DNA of 59,128 nucleotides from contig JAIPGO010000012.1 of NCBI GenBank assembly GCA_021736135.1, positions 1 to 59,128 of the forward strand. The letters run 5' to 3'. The notes beneath the pieces are model-generated. The model saw only the letters and a list, made by a program, of their open reading frames with translations. It was not told where the DNA came from and did no database searches. Both the position numbers and the translations under genes were made by a program. Origin of the DNA: Candidatus Cloacimonadota bacterium. Lineage in GTDB: Bacteria; Cloacimonadota; Cloacimonadia; Cloacimonadales; TCS61. Below are positions 17,267-24,615 of the stretch, piece after piece; the first letter of the stretch is position 1, and each line of letters begins with the position of its first letter.

Positions 17267-17908
17267 CTATCTTAGATTGTTTATGCTTTCTGCATAGTCG
17301 GTACTGTGAAAAATATAGGAACCGGCAACTAATATATCGGCACCAGCCTGAACTAACTGGCGCGCATTATCCCGGGTTACACCGCCGTCAACTTCAATCT
17401 GCAGGGAGACGTTTTTCTCTTGAGCTTTTCGTCGCAAAGCCCTGATCTTGTCCTGCGCCAGAGGTAGAAACTTCTGCCCCCCAAATCCTGGATTTACACT
17501 CATGATCAAAACAAAATCAAGATCATTGATTAGCGGAAAAATTGTCTCTACCGGAGTTGCCGGATTTAAGGCAATTCCTGCTTTTATCCCGTATTCCTTG
17601 ATTTTCTGGATATAACGGTGCAGATGCAAAACTGTTTCCTGATGTATGGAAATATAATCAACTCCAATATCAGCCAGAATGTCAATATATTCTTCGGGAT
17701 TAGTGATCATCAGATGAGCATCAAGCGGGATTGAAAAGCACTTTCTGAGCTGCCGTATCAGCGGATAGCCAAATGTCAGGTTCGGCACGAAATGTCCATC
17801 CATAACGTCCAGATGCAGAATATCTGCTCCTCCCAGAACAGCTCTTTGCAGATCCTGCTCCAGATTCATGAAATCTGCTGATAATATAGATGGTGCAATC
17901 TTAACCAT
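17267..17908 (-). CDS. rpe: Ribulose-phosphate 3-epimerase
   Basis: A 213-residue TIM-barrel enzyme of the pentose phosphate pathway, interconverting ribulose-5-phosphate and xylulose-5-phosphate. Signatures are MVKIAPSILSADF, HLDVMDGHFVPNLTFG (metal and catalytic Asp), DAHLMI, SVNPGFGGQKF and EVDGGV. It is full length. It sits between dciA and ffh within the long minus-strand block. Confidence 0.95.
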   Translation of the reverse strand: MVKIAPSILSADFMNLEQDLQRAVLGGADILHLDVMDGHFVPNLTFGYPLIRQLRKCFSIPLDAHLMITNPEEYIDILADIGVDYISIHQETVLHLHRYIQKIKEYGIKAGIALNPATPVETIFPLINDLDFVLIMSVNPGFGGQKFLPLAQDKIRALRRKAQEKNVSLQIEVDGGVTRDNARQLVQAGADILVAGSYIFHSTDYAESINNLR

Positions 17909-17933
17909 AAATTACTCAATATCCAGGGAAACG

Positions 17934-18245
17934 TTAGCGAACGTTCCCCTGTTCATTATTTGTTGTATTGAGAAAAAAAATTATATCCTTGATCGGCAGG
18001 CCATAGCGCTTGTAAGAGGAAATTATTTTGTATTTATACAAGATCATCTCCTGCAGCCAGATGCTGTTTTTGACCCCGACCTTTAAAATACCGTTCTCGA
18101 GTTTTCTGGGTGATGCATTTCTCGCTACGGTCGCACCAACCACCTCCTGCCAGCGCAACCTTACTAGCGTGTAATCATGCAGCTTCTGTCCCGCAATATG
18201 AAGTACAGCTTCCGAGATGAACCCACCAACAGCTTTCCAGCCCAT
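17934..18245 (-). CDS. DciA-like protein (DUF721)
   Basis: A 103-residue protein of the DUF721 family. The fold core reads WQEVVGATVARNASPRKLENGILKVGVKNSIWLQEM with usual DUF721 spacing. DciA proteins load the replicative helicase in bacteria lacking DnaC/DnaI. The start at 18245 (MGWKAVGGF) shares TAATG with the upstream stop. The last ~20 residues (IIFFLNTTNNEQGNVR) are variable. Family membership is likely; the loader role is inferred. Confidence 0.75.
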   Translation of the reverse strand: MGWKAVGGFISEAVLHIAGQKLHDYTLVRLRWQEVVGATVARNASPRKLENGILKVGVKNSIWLQEMILYKYKIISSYKRYGLPIKDIIFFLNTTNNEQGNVR

Positions 18246-18814
18246 TACTTCTTTTTGCCCACCAGAGATAATCCCCACCAGGACAATATCGCTACCACAA
18301 CCGTACACCAGTAGGTTGTTCCCAGGGCATCATAAGCACGATTAAAATACCGCAAAAAATAGCTAATGGCAGCAATCGCCGGAACCGAAGCAAGTGCGAT
18401 AAGAACCAGGTAGCCGATCAGCTTTTTGAGTATTTGATCACCGGCACGATTGATGAACCTTATTGAGAATAAGCCGATAACAATCATCACGGCAGTAACA
18501 AGTAGCATTACTATTGATGCCATTATTGGAAGATTAATTTCAGCAAAAATGAAATAGGGCATCAATAATGCTCCCAGTAGAGAAATGACTCCCAGGATTT
18601 TGCTGAAAAGAGGATTGGTTTTGCTTACATTGTCCGAACTGTGTCTTTGACGCATGACATAGTAATATACTCCGCCAAAAACTAGAAGAAAGAACAGTAT
18701 ATAGAGTGGAACACCCAGTTTCGGGTTATCTGTGGCAAAACCTATGGCTGAAAAGGCAAATAAAAGCACTAACCAGCCAATTACGGTCACAACGGTTTTC
18801 AGGATTTTTTTCAC
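18245..18814 (-). CDS. Integral membrane protein of unknown function
   Basis: A 189-residue protein with about five or six hydrophobic helices: 8-28, 34-53, 70-88, 92-118, 130-152 and 165-182. It starts MKKILKTVVTVIGWLVLL and ends in LVGKKK. A GGAGGA ribosome site precedes it. It lies 14 bases after rplI and overlaps dciA by one base, so it is co-transcribed. I do not recognise a family. Confidence 0.65.
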   Translation of the reverse strand: MKKILKTVVTVIGWLVLLFAFSAIGFATDNPKLGVPLYILFFLLVFGGVYYYVMRQRHSSDNVSKTNPLFSKILGVISLLGALLMPYFIFAEINLPIMASIVMLLVTAVMIVIGLFSIRFINRAGDQILKKLIGYLVLIALASVPAIAAISYFLRYFNRAYDALGTTYWCTVVVAILSWWGLSLVGKKK

Positions 18815-18828
18815 AATATCCTCCAGAA

Positions 18829-19272
18829 TTATTCCTTACCGATACTCACCTTGAGTGATGCATTAATCTCGCCGGGAAAATTGATTTCTACCTGAAATTC
18901 ACCTAAATTCTTCAAGTGGTTTTCCATTTTGACAAACGACTTGTGAACTTCAATTTCTTTTTCGGCAAGAGCTTCGATAATATCAATTTCAGATACAGAC
19001 CCGAATAAATGGTCATTTTCATCAGCTTTACGGGTGAAATGCAGGGAAATTCCACTAACCTGCAATGCCAGGGCCTTATACTTATTTTCCAGTTCAAGAC
19101 GCGCCATCTCGGCTTCACTCTGGATGCTCTCAATCTTGGAAAGATTGTATGTATTGGCTATTATGGCTATATTACGAGGTAACAGATAATTTCTGGCATA
19201 ACCGTCAGCAACATTTATTACTTCTCCGGCTTTACCTTTTCTGTTTATATCTTGAATAAGAATTACTTTCAT
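18829..19272 (-). CDS. rplI: 50S ribosomal protein L9
   Basis: A 147-residue L9. The N-terminal signature is KVILIQDINRKGKAGEVINVADGYARNYLLPRNIA. The long connecting helix (about 45-78) and C-terminal domain (DENDHLFGSVSEIDIIEAL) are both present, so it is full length. The order rpsF-ssb-rpsR-DUF2232-rplI is a classical cluster. Confidence 0.96.
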   Translation of the reverse strand: MKVILIQDINRKGKAGEVINVADGYARNYLLPRNIAIIANTYNLSKIESIQSEAEMARLELENKYKALALQVSGISLHFTRKADENDHLFGSVSEIDIIEALAEKEIEVHKSFVKMENHLKNLGEFQVEINFPGEINASLKVSIGKE

Positions 19273-19287
19273 ATATTCCTCCGATAT

Positions 19288-20169
19288 TCAATTTTTTTCA
19301 TTGAACATTGATTTTATTTTCTTCCGGTGATTCTCCCGGTATTGCAGCCATAGCTCGCTGATTCCCAGGATCACCATTAATATTAGATACAGATAATTCA
19401 GAAATATCGCCAGAAGCACCATAATCCAGAGCGTATTCCTGTTATGTACAACATTTTTTAGATAATAAACACTCACGGCAATTCCCTGGATCAGGAATAA
19501 CGGCATTATCATCAGCAGCATATTACCGCCTATAACTCTCAAAGCCGGCAATAAAAAGAAAACCATCGAGATGATCAGGGGATAAACGAACCAGTAGGGC
19601 AGGATTAGTTCTGAAATCTTAAAACTTTCCATTTCCCGCTGTGAAAGCCAGACCATACCCAGAAAGAGAGCCGTTATGATTACTAAATACCAGATCGCTG
19701 CCCAGTAGGAGTTAAAAAAACTTTCACTTGTAGCCACCGATTGCTGGGCAAGCTGCAGTAATTCCGCATTATCTGCGAATAACTCCGTTGTTAGCTCTGC
19801 AGTCAACTGACTGTTTTTTCGGATCTGCTCCAGCAATAGCTGCCGGAAAAGAAGATTCCGCAATACACCATAACTCAAAGCAATTCCTGCGCTTCTGATC
19901 AAGGCCTGGCTGGCGTCATTGTCCTTTTCAAGAGTTTGAAAAAAAACCAGCGCTACCAGTCCTACCCCCAGAAAGGCATCAAATAATGGCAACACATATT
20001 GCTGGCTGTTCAGCAGGTAAGCGCTGAGGGCAGCGGCTGCCATAAAACTGCCTGCATATTTCAGATTGTGCTTCTGAAAATATCTGAATCCGTATGCTAT
20101 TATAATGAACATACCCCAGAACGGGGAAAAGCCGGCAAAGAAACCTGCCAGTATAGCAGAAAAATACAC
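19288..20169 (-). CDS. YybS/DUF2232-type membrane protein
   Basis: A 293-residue integral membrane protein with about eight hydrophobic helices. Its place between rpsR and rplI, its length and the C-terminal part (LRVIGGNMLLMIMPLFLIQGIAVSVYYL) match DUF2232 proteins, whose function is unknown. It starts at GTG 20169, sharing TAGTG with the rpsR stop, which points to translational coupling. Its own ribosome site lies within rpsR. Confidence 0.75.
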   Translation of the reverse strand: MYFSAILAGFFAGFSPFWGMFIIIAYGFRYFQKHNLKYAGSFMAAAALSAYLLNSQQYVLPLFDAFLGVGLVALVFFQTLEKDNDASQALIRSAGIALSYGVLRNLLFRQLLLEQIRKNSQLTAELTTELFADNAELLQLAQQSVATSESFFNSYWAAIWYLVIITALFLGMVWLSQREMESFKISELILPYWFVYPLIISMVFFLLPALRVIGGNMLLMIMPLFLIQGIAVSVYYLKNVVHNRNTLWIMVLLAIFLNYLYLILMVILGISELWLQYRENHRKKIKSMFNEKN

Positions 20170-20543
20170 TATCTGTCTGTATAGGGTATCAGCGCCATTT
20201 GACGGGCTTTCTTAATTTCTGTGGAAAGCTTTCTCTGATGCTTGGCACAGGTGCCCGAAAATCTGCGCGGTACGATTTTCCCGCTTTCGGCTATGAAACG
20301 CTTCATTAGATTCACGTCTTTATAGTCTAATACGGATTCCTTGTTCTTGCAGAAAAAACATATCTTCTTCTTCATAAAGAACTTTCTTTTCTCGCCTCCG
20401 CGACGATTAACGGCTGGACGACCTGAGCGACGAAATGGCGGGCGTCCGCCTTCTCTATCTTCGTAGGCTCCACGTTCGCCGTTATCAATATTCTTATCAG
20501 TATTTACTGATTCCATTTTAACTACTTCATCTTTTTCAAACAT
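20169..20543 (-). CDS. rpsR: 30S ribosomal protein S18 with long N-terminal extension
   Basis: The S18 core is residues about 53-124 ([16 protein letters not shown], then [22 protein letters not shown] and the C-terminal [15 protein letters not shown]). The cysteines CFFC and GTCAKH suggest the zinc-binding form. About 50 extra N-terminal residues are acidic, then rich in Arg, Gly and Pro ([19 protein letters not shown]), longer than a usual S18. The start at 20543 has AGGAG upstream; ATG at 20516 is an alternative that would shorten the extension by nine residues. Confidence 0.93.
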   Translation of the reverse strand: MFEKDEVVKMESVNTDKNIDNGERGAYEDREGGRPPFRRSGRPAVNRRGGEKRKFFMKKKICFFCKNKESVLDYKDVNLMKRFIAESGKIVPRRFSGTCAKHQRKLSTEIKKARQMALIPYTDR

Positions 20544-20564
20544 GTTTAAATATCTCCTGTGTTT

Positions 20565-21044
20565 TTAGAAGGGAACATCATCTTCTGTTGATGCTCCACT
20601 GTCACCCATAAACTCCGTATTCATTGCCGGAGCTGTATTGCCGGGATCCGAGCTGGTCTCGAATTTATCATCTGAACTTTGCTTTTCCTGATTGCTGTCA
20701 TTCCATTCCAGATAATTTACTCGACTCGCCTGGATCTCTGTGATCTTGATATTGCGCCCTTCATTATTGGTATAGCTTCTCGTCTGTAATCTGCCTTCCA
20801 CCAGTATGGCACTGCCCTTGGTCAGATTCTCAGCACACGAGGTCGCTTTATCTTCCCAGACCACTACATCAATGTAGCTTGTCTCTGTTTCCCAATTTCC
20901 GTCTTTCTGGTACCGCCGGTCAAAGGCGATTGCCAGTTTTGCCACCGGTGTTCCGGATGCAGTGTAACGAAGATCTACGTCACGGGTCAAACGACCACTT
21001 ATTACTATAGTGTTAATTCTAGGAAACCTGAGTTGCTTTGACAT
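20565..21044 (-). CDS. ssb: Single-stranded DNA-binding protein
   Basis: A 159-residue SSB. The OB fold (about 1-108) includes NTIVISGRLTRDVDLRYT, AIAFDRRY and WEDKATSCAENLTKG. A disordered, Ser/Asn-rich linker ends in the acidic tip DDVPF that binds partner proteins. It lies between rpsF and rpsR, with GGGAGG just before the start. It is full length and should form the usual tetramer. Confidence 0.96.
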   Translation of the reverse strand: MSKQLRFPRINTIVISGRLTRDVDLRYTASGTPVAKLAIAFDRRYQKDGNWETETSYIDVVVWEDKATSCAENLTKGSAILVEGRLQTRSYTNNEGRNIKITEIQASRVNYLEWNDSNQEKQSSDDKFETSSDPGNTAPAMNTEFMGDSGASTEDDVPF

Positions 21045-21058
21045 AATTACCTCCCGTC

Positions 21059-21340
21059 TTATTTTCGGATAATGTTATGACGAATGATATATTCATCAAG
21101 ACGGTAATAACGATCGAGTTCAGAAACTTTCTCGGCTGGAAGGGTGAAATAATTTATGAAGTAATAAGCATCTTTCATTTTCTGAATTTCATAGCTTAAG
21201 ATTCTTTTTCCCCACTCGTCAGTCTCGATCATTTCACCACCCAGCTCCTTGATCAATGCTGTTACTTTCAGGTTTTCCTGAGCAGCATCGCTTTCCGGCA
21301 ACTGTGATGATATCACGATCATACTTTCATACTTGTTCAT
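21059..21340 (-). CDS. rpsF: 30S ribosomal protein S6
   Basis: A 93-residue S6. Signatures are NKYESMIVISSQLPE, the strand GKRILSYEIQKMKDAYYFINY and the C-terminal LDEYIIRHNIIRK. A strong AGGAGG site precedes it. It starts the rpsF-ssb-rpsR cluster, 36 bases after pth. The C-terminus is short, without the acidic tail seen in some S6. Confidence 0.95.
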   Translation of the reverse strand: MNKYESMIVISSQLPESDAAQENLKVTALIKELGGEMIETDEWGKRILSYEIQKMKDAYYFINYFTLPAEKVSELDRYYRLDEYIIRHNIIRK

Positions 21341-21376
21341 ATATGAACCTCCTTTGGACTTAGATCCTGAAGGCGC

Positions 21377-21940
21377 TTAGCCCTCAGAATAGGTGCTTTT
21401 ATTTCTACTGTAATGATTCAGCATCGCCTCAAAATCTTCTTCCAGGTATTTTCCCAGAAGTTCCGAGGCAAACTGAACTGTTTTTTCCAGAGTCTTTTCC
21501 TCTGCTGCGCTAAAATTACTTAATACATAATCTGCCAGGTCCATCTCTGTCTCTGGTAATCCCACTCCTATCCGGAATCTTTTATATTCATCAGTCCCCA
21601 GATAAGTGCTTATCGATTTCAAACCATTATGCCCGCCAGCGCTACCCTTGTGACGAAAGCGCATTGTTCCCAAAGGTATGCTGGTATCATCAGAGATCAC
21701 TAATATCTCTGTTATGCGATAACTGCTGAGTATAGATGTTACTGCCAGACCACTCCGATTCATATAAGTGCGCGGCTTGATAAGAACATAGCTCTTCTCT
21801 GCCACATACTCATAATGCGTTTTGCTGGAGAAAGATTTTCTCCCCTCTACTGCCAGATGATCAAGTACCATAAACCCGATATTATGCCGGTTCCTCGCAT
21901 ACTTAAAACCCGGATTCCCCAGTCCCACAACCAGCTTCAT
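21377..21940 (-). CDS. pth: Peptidyl-tRNA hydrolase
   Basis: A 187-residue Pth that recycles tRNA from peptidyl-tRNA released by stalled ribosomes. Signatures are VGLGNPGFKYARNRHNIGF, with the catalytic His near residue 20, and KPRTYMNRSG near 57. DDTSIPLG and HKGSAGGHNGLKS (about 105-118) complete the active-site cleft. It lies 7 bases after rplY, a widely conserved pairing. Confidence 0.96.
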   Translation of the reverse strand: MKLVVGLGNPGFKYARNRHNIGFMVLDHLAVEGRKSFSSKTHYEYVAEKSYVLIKPRTYMNRSGLAVTSILSSYRITEILVISDDTSIPLGTMRFRHKGSAGGHNGLKSISTYLGTDEYKRFRIGVGLPETEMDLADYVLSNFSAAEEKTLEKTVQFASELLGKYLEEDFEAMLNHYSRNKSTYSEG

Positions 21941-21947
21941 TTAAAAA

Positions 21948-22505
21948 CTATTTGCCTACCCTGGAACCCTTAACCTGTGCCAGTACGGTGTTGCCAGGTA
22001 ATTGTGAATGAATGTTTTCCAGTTTCAGATCACTGAAATGAATTGATTGTCCTACTCCCAGTGGGGATAAATCCAATAGTAGTTTCTCGGGAATATCTTC
22101 CGGTTTACAGGTTATTTCCAGTTTGCGTACCAGTATTTCCAGATTCCCGCCTTCTTTCAGTCCTTTGGCATCACCCGTATATTTTACGGGTATCTCAAAG
22201 GTTATCAATTGCCCTGGAATAAGCTCTTGAAAATCAATGTGCGTCACTCGACGCGACACGGGATGAATTTGCTTTTCTTTTATGACTGTTTTGTATTCTT
22301 TTCCTTCTACTTCAAGTAAGAAGAAGGCAATTTCGCCTATGGTTTTGCGATATTCAGTAATAAAAGTTACTTCATCTATAGTTATAGGAATTGAATCTTC
22401 ACTCCGGCGATATATTACTGCCGGAACCTGCTCCGCATTGCGTATATCCTTTACTATAGATTTCCTGCCAGTTACTCTGCGTGTTGCCTTAATTACTATA
22501 TTCAT
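21948..22505 (-). CDS. rplY: 50S ribosomal protein L25/CTC type
   Basis: A 185-residue two-domain L25 (CTC form). The N-terminal 5S rRNA-binding domain (about 1-95) begins KATRRVTGRKSIVKDIRNAE and ends HPVSRRVTHIDFQEL. The C-terminal beta domain (96-185) includes EIPVKYTGDAKGLKEGGNLE. It sits between prs and pth, the usual order prs-rplY-pth. A GGAGG-type site precedes it. Confidence 0.94.
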   Translation of the reverse strand: MNIVIKATRRVTGRKSIVKDIRNAEQVPAVIYRRSEDSIPITIDEVTFITEYRKTIGEIAFFLLEVEGKEYKTVIKEKQIHPVSRRVTHIDFQELIPGQLITFEIPVKYTGDAKGLKEGGNLEILVRKLEITCKPEDIPEKLLLDLSPLGVGQSIHFSDLKLENIHSQLPGNTVLAQVKGSRVGK

Positions 22506-22528
22506 AATGAATTTTCCTCCGTTAATCC

Positions 22529-23473
22529 CTATCTAAATAAAATGCTCAAGGATTCCTCTGTGTGAATCTTCTTGATGGCTACTGCCAGCATTTCTGCAAT
22601 CGAGATTTGGACGATCTTCGGGCTTCTATTCGCTTCCGGTAACGGAATCGAATTTGTAATGAATACCTGCTCGATCGGGGATTCGTTGATTTTTTCGACT
22701 GCATCTCTTGATAATACTCCATGAACGCAGGCTGCGATGACCCTGCTGGCTCCATACTGCATAGCCGTCCGCGCTGCATCAGTTAAACTACCCCCTGTAT
22801 CAAGTATATCGTCGTGTAAGATTACGGTCTTATCCTTCACATCTCCAATAATACTTGAAACGGTTGCCTCGTCATTATTGCCTGTTCGCCTTTTGTCGCC
22901 TATTGCCAGCCCTAATTTCAAGCGCTCGGCAAGATAACGGGCTCGATGTGCTCCACCTGCATCCGGTGAAACTACCACCGCATTAGACAGATCAAGATGT
23001 TCCCGAAAGTAGCGCGCAAACGTTACCTGCGAAGTTAAATGATCTACGGGGATGTTGAAAAATCCCTGTATCTGATCACTGTGCAGATCCATGGCAATTA
23101 TGCGGTCTGCTCCCGCTGTTGACAATAAATCTGCAACAAGTTTCGCGGTAATCGGCACTCGCGGCTGATCTTTCTTATCCGAACGGGCATAACCGTAATA
23201 AGGAATCACGCAATTGATCTTCGCCGCGGATGAGCGCCGTAAAGCATCAATCATTATCAATAATTCCATCAGGTTGTCATTCACCGGTCGGCAGGTGGGC
23301 TGAATGATAAATACATTAGTCCCACGTACGTTTTCCTTGATCTTTACCCAACTGTTGTCATTGGCAAATTTCTTTATTTCTACTTCGCCAAGGGGAATTC
23401 CGGTATGCCTGGCTACTTCTAATGCCAGTTCCTGATTTGCCCTGCCGGAAAAAAGTTTAAGCTTAGAATACAT
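22529..23473 (-). CDS. prs: Ribose-phosphate pyrophosphokinase
   Basis: A 314-residue PRPP synthase, making PRPP for nucleotide and cofactor synthesis. Signatures are KLFSGRANQELA, the loop IPYYGYARSDKKDQPR, the metal site DLHSDQIQGFF and the PRPP-binding loop ILHDDILDTGGSL. It is full length. ATG at 23473 is taken as the start; an in-frame GTG two codons upstream (23479) is possible, as neither has a strong ribosome site. It follows spoVG closely. Confidence 0.95.
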   Translation of the reverse strand: MYSKLKLFSGRANQELALEVARHTGIPLGEVEIKKFANDNSWVKIKENVRGTNVFIIQPTCRPVNDNLMELLIMIDALRRSSAAKINCVIPYYGYARSDKKDQPRVPITAKLVADLLSTAGADRIIAMDLHSDQIQGFFNIPVDHLTSQVTFARYFREHLDLSNAVVVSPDAGGAHRARYLAERLKLGLAIGDKRRTGNNDEATVSSIIGDVKDKTVILHDDILDTGGSLTDAARTAMQYGASRVIAACVHGVLSRDAVEKINESPIEQVFITNSIPLPEANRSPKIVQISIAEMLAVAIKKIHTEESLSILFR

Positions 23474-23480
23474 AATCACT

Positions 23481-23777
23481 CTATTCGTTGGTGTAGTCGC
23501 TTGTTTCCACGGCGCTTAATGCCTTCTGCAGCTCTTCCTTATATGCCAGTATAATGCGTTCTTCCAGTTCCTGACGGGTCTCCGTATTGATCGGATGGGC
23601 AATATCACGATATTCGCCACTGGATACTCTGCGCGATGGCATTGCCACAAAGAGACCTTTTTCTCCCTCGATAACTTTGATGTTTCTGATAATAAAGGCG
23701 TCGTCTATTACGATATTGACGAATGCTTTTAACTGGTTGCTTTCACGAATAAAAACCTTAACATCAGTAATGTTCAT
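23481..23777 (-). CDS. spoVG: SpoVG-type regulator
   Basis: A 98-residue SpoVG. It matches along its length: MNITDVKVFIRES, the DDAFIIRNIKVIEGEKGLFVAMPSR core split across residues 25-50, and EYRDIAHPI. In other bacteria SpoVG binds RNA and DNA and modulates envelope and virulence genes. It overlaps the ispE 3' end by 14 bases and precedes prs, an arrangement of ispE-spoVG-prs shared with many Firmicutes and spirochaetes. A GGAG site precedes the ATG. Confidence 0.93.
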   Translation of the reverse strand: MNITDVKVFIRESNQLKAFVNIVIDDAFIIRNIKVIEGEKGLFVAMPSRRVSSGEYRDIAHPINTETRQELEERIILAYKEELQKALSAVETSDYTNE

Positions 23778-24615
23778 TTGGTTCTCCTTTAGTCTTTGTT
23801 ATTGTATTCCAGAATCCTTTTCCGGAATAGTAATGTGTAAATCTTTCTGCTGTTGTCCGGTCTGGGCAGAATCCGATTATGGTCGCGCCGCTTCCCGACA
23901 GTATTGCCTGCTCCGCTCCTCCTGACTGTAAATGTTCAATCATCTCTGCAATTTCAGGATATTTGCGGCGGATTCCAGCCTCTAATCTGTTAAAGCTGTT
24001 ACGGCAATCCTTCTTTTCCCAGAATTCCTGCCAGTCCTTTCGCTCCGAATCATATTCAACCAGCTCGTAAGCCTCTTTACTGGATATACCAAATCCTGGA
24101 TTTACCAGAAATATATTATCCAGCCTGATGCCCGGCAAAGTTGTTATCTTCTCACCCCTGGCACTACCTAGAGCCGTTGCCCCTTGAAGAAAAAAATTGA
24201 TGTCACTGCCCCAGCAGGCAGCTATCTCGTTTAATTCAGCCTTGCTTAAACTTAATTCCCAAAGCTTATTCAGAGCCAGTATGGTTTGAGCAGCATCACT
24301 GCTACCACCACCCAGTCCGCCTGCTATCGGAATTTTCTTTTTGAGTTCTATCTCAACACCAGCATTCACGTTATATTTTTCTCTTATAAAGACCGCTACC
24401 TTATATACCAGATTTTCTTCGTTCCTTAGAGAATCTGTATCGGTCAAAATCCTGACTCTCTCTTTTTTTGTCAAAATAAAACTTAACTCATCATAAAGCT
24501 CTATCTCGGAAAATATTGTGCGTATTTCATTATACCCATCGTTTCTCCTGCCCAATACTTCCAGAAACAAGTTGATCTTAGCGTAAGCTTTAAGATTTAT
24601 TGCTCTTGGAATCAC
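23764..24615 (-). CDS. ispE: 4-(cytidine-5'-diphospho)-2-C-methyl-D-erythritol kinase
   Basis: A 283-residue GHMP kinase of the MEP isoprenoid pathway. Signatures are AYAKINLFLEVLG near the N-terminus, the ATP loop PIAGGLGGGSSDAAQ near 88-102 and SGSGATIIGF near 250. The start is uncertain: the family N-terminus points to GTG at 24615, inside the 3' end of the kinase gene upstream (26-base overlap). Longer in-frame starts up to 24705 would only read the other gene's tyrosine-rich tail out of frame. Confidence 0.92.
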   Translation of the reverse strand: MIPRAINLKAYAKINLFLEVLGRRNDGYNEIRTIFSEIELYDELSFILTKKERVRILTDTDSLRNEENLVYKVAVFIREKYNVNAGVEIELKKKIPIAGGLGGGSSDAAQTILALNKLWELSLSKAELNEIAACWGSDINFFLQGATALGSARGEKITTLPGIRLDNIFLVNPGFGISSKEAYELVEYDSERKDWQEFWEKKDCRNSFNRLEAGIRRKYPEIAEMIEHLQSGGAEQAILSGSGATIIGFCPDRTTAERFTHYYSGKGFWNTITKTKGEPNEHY

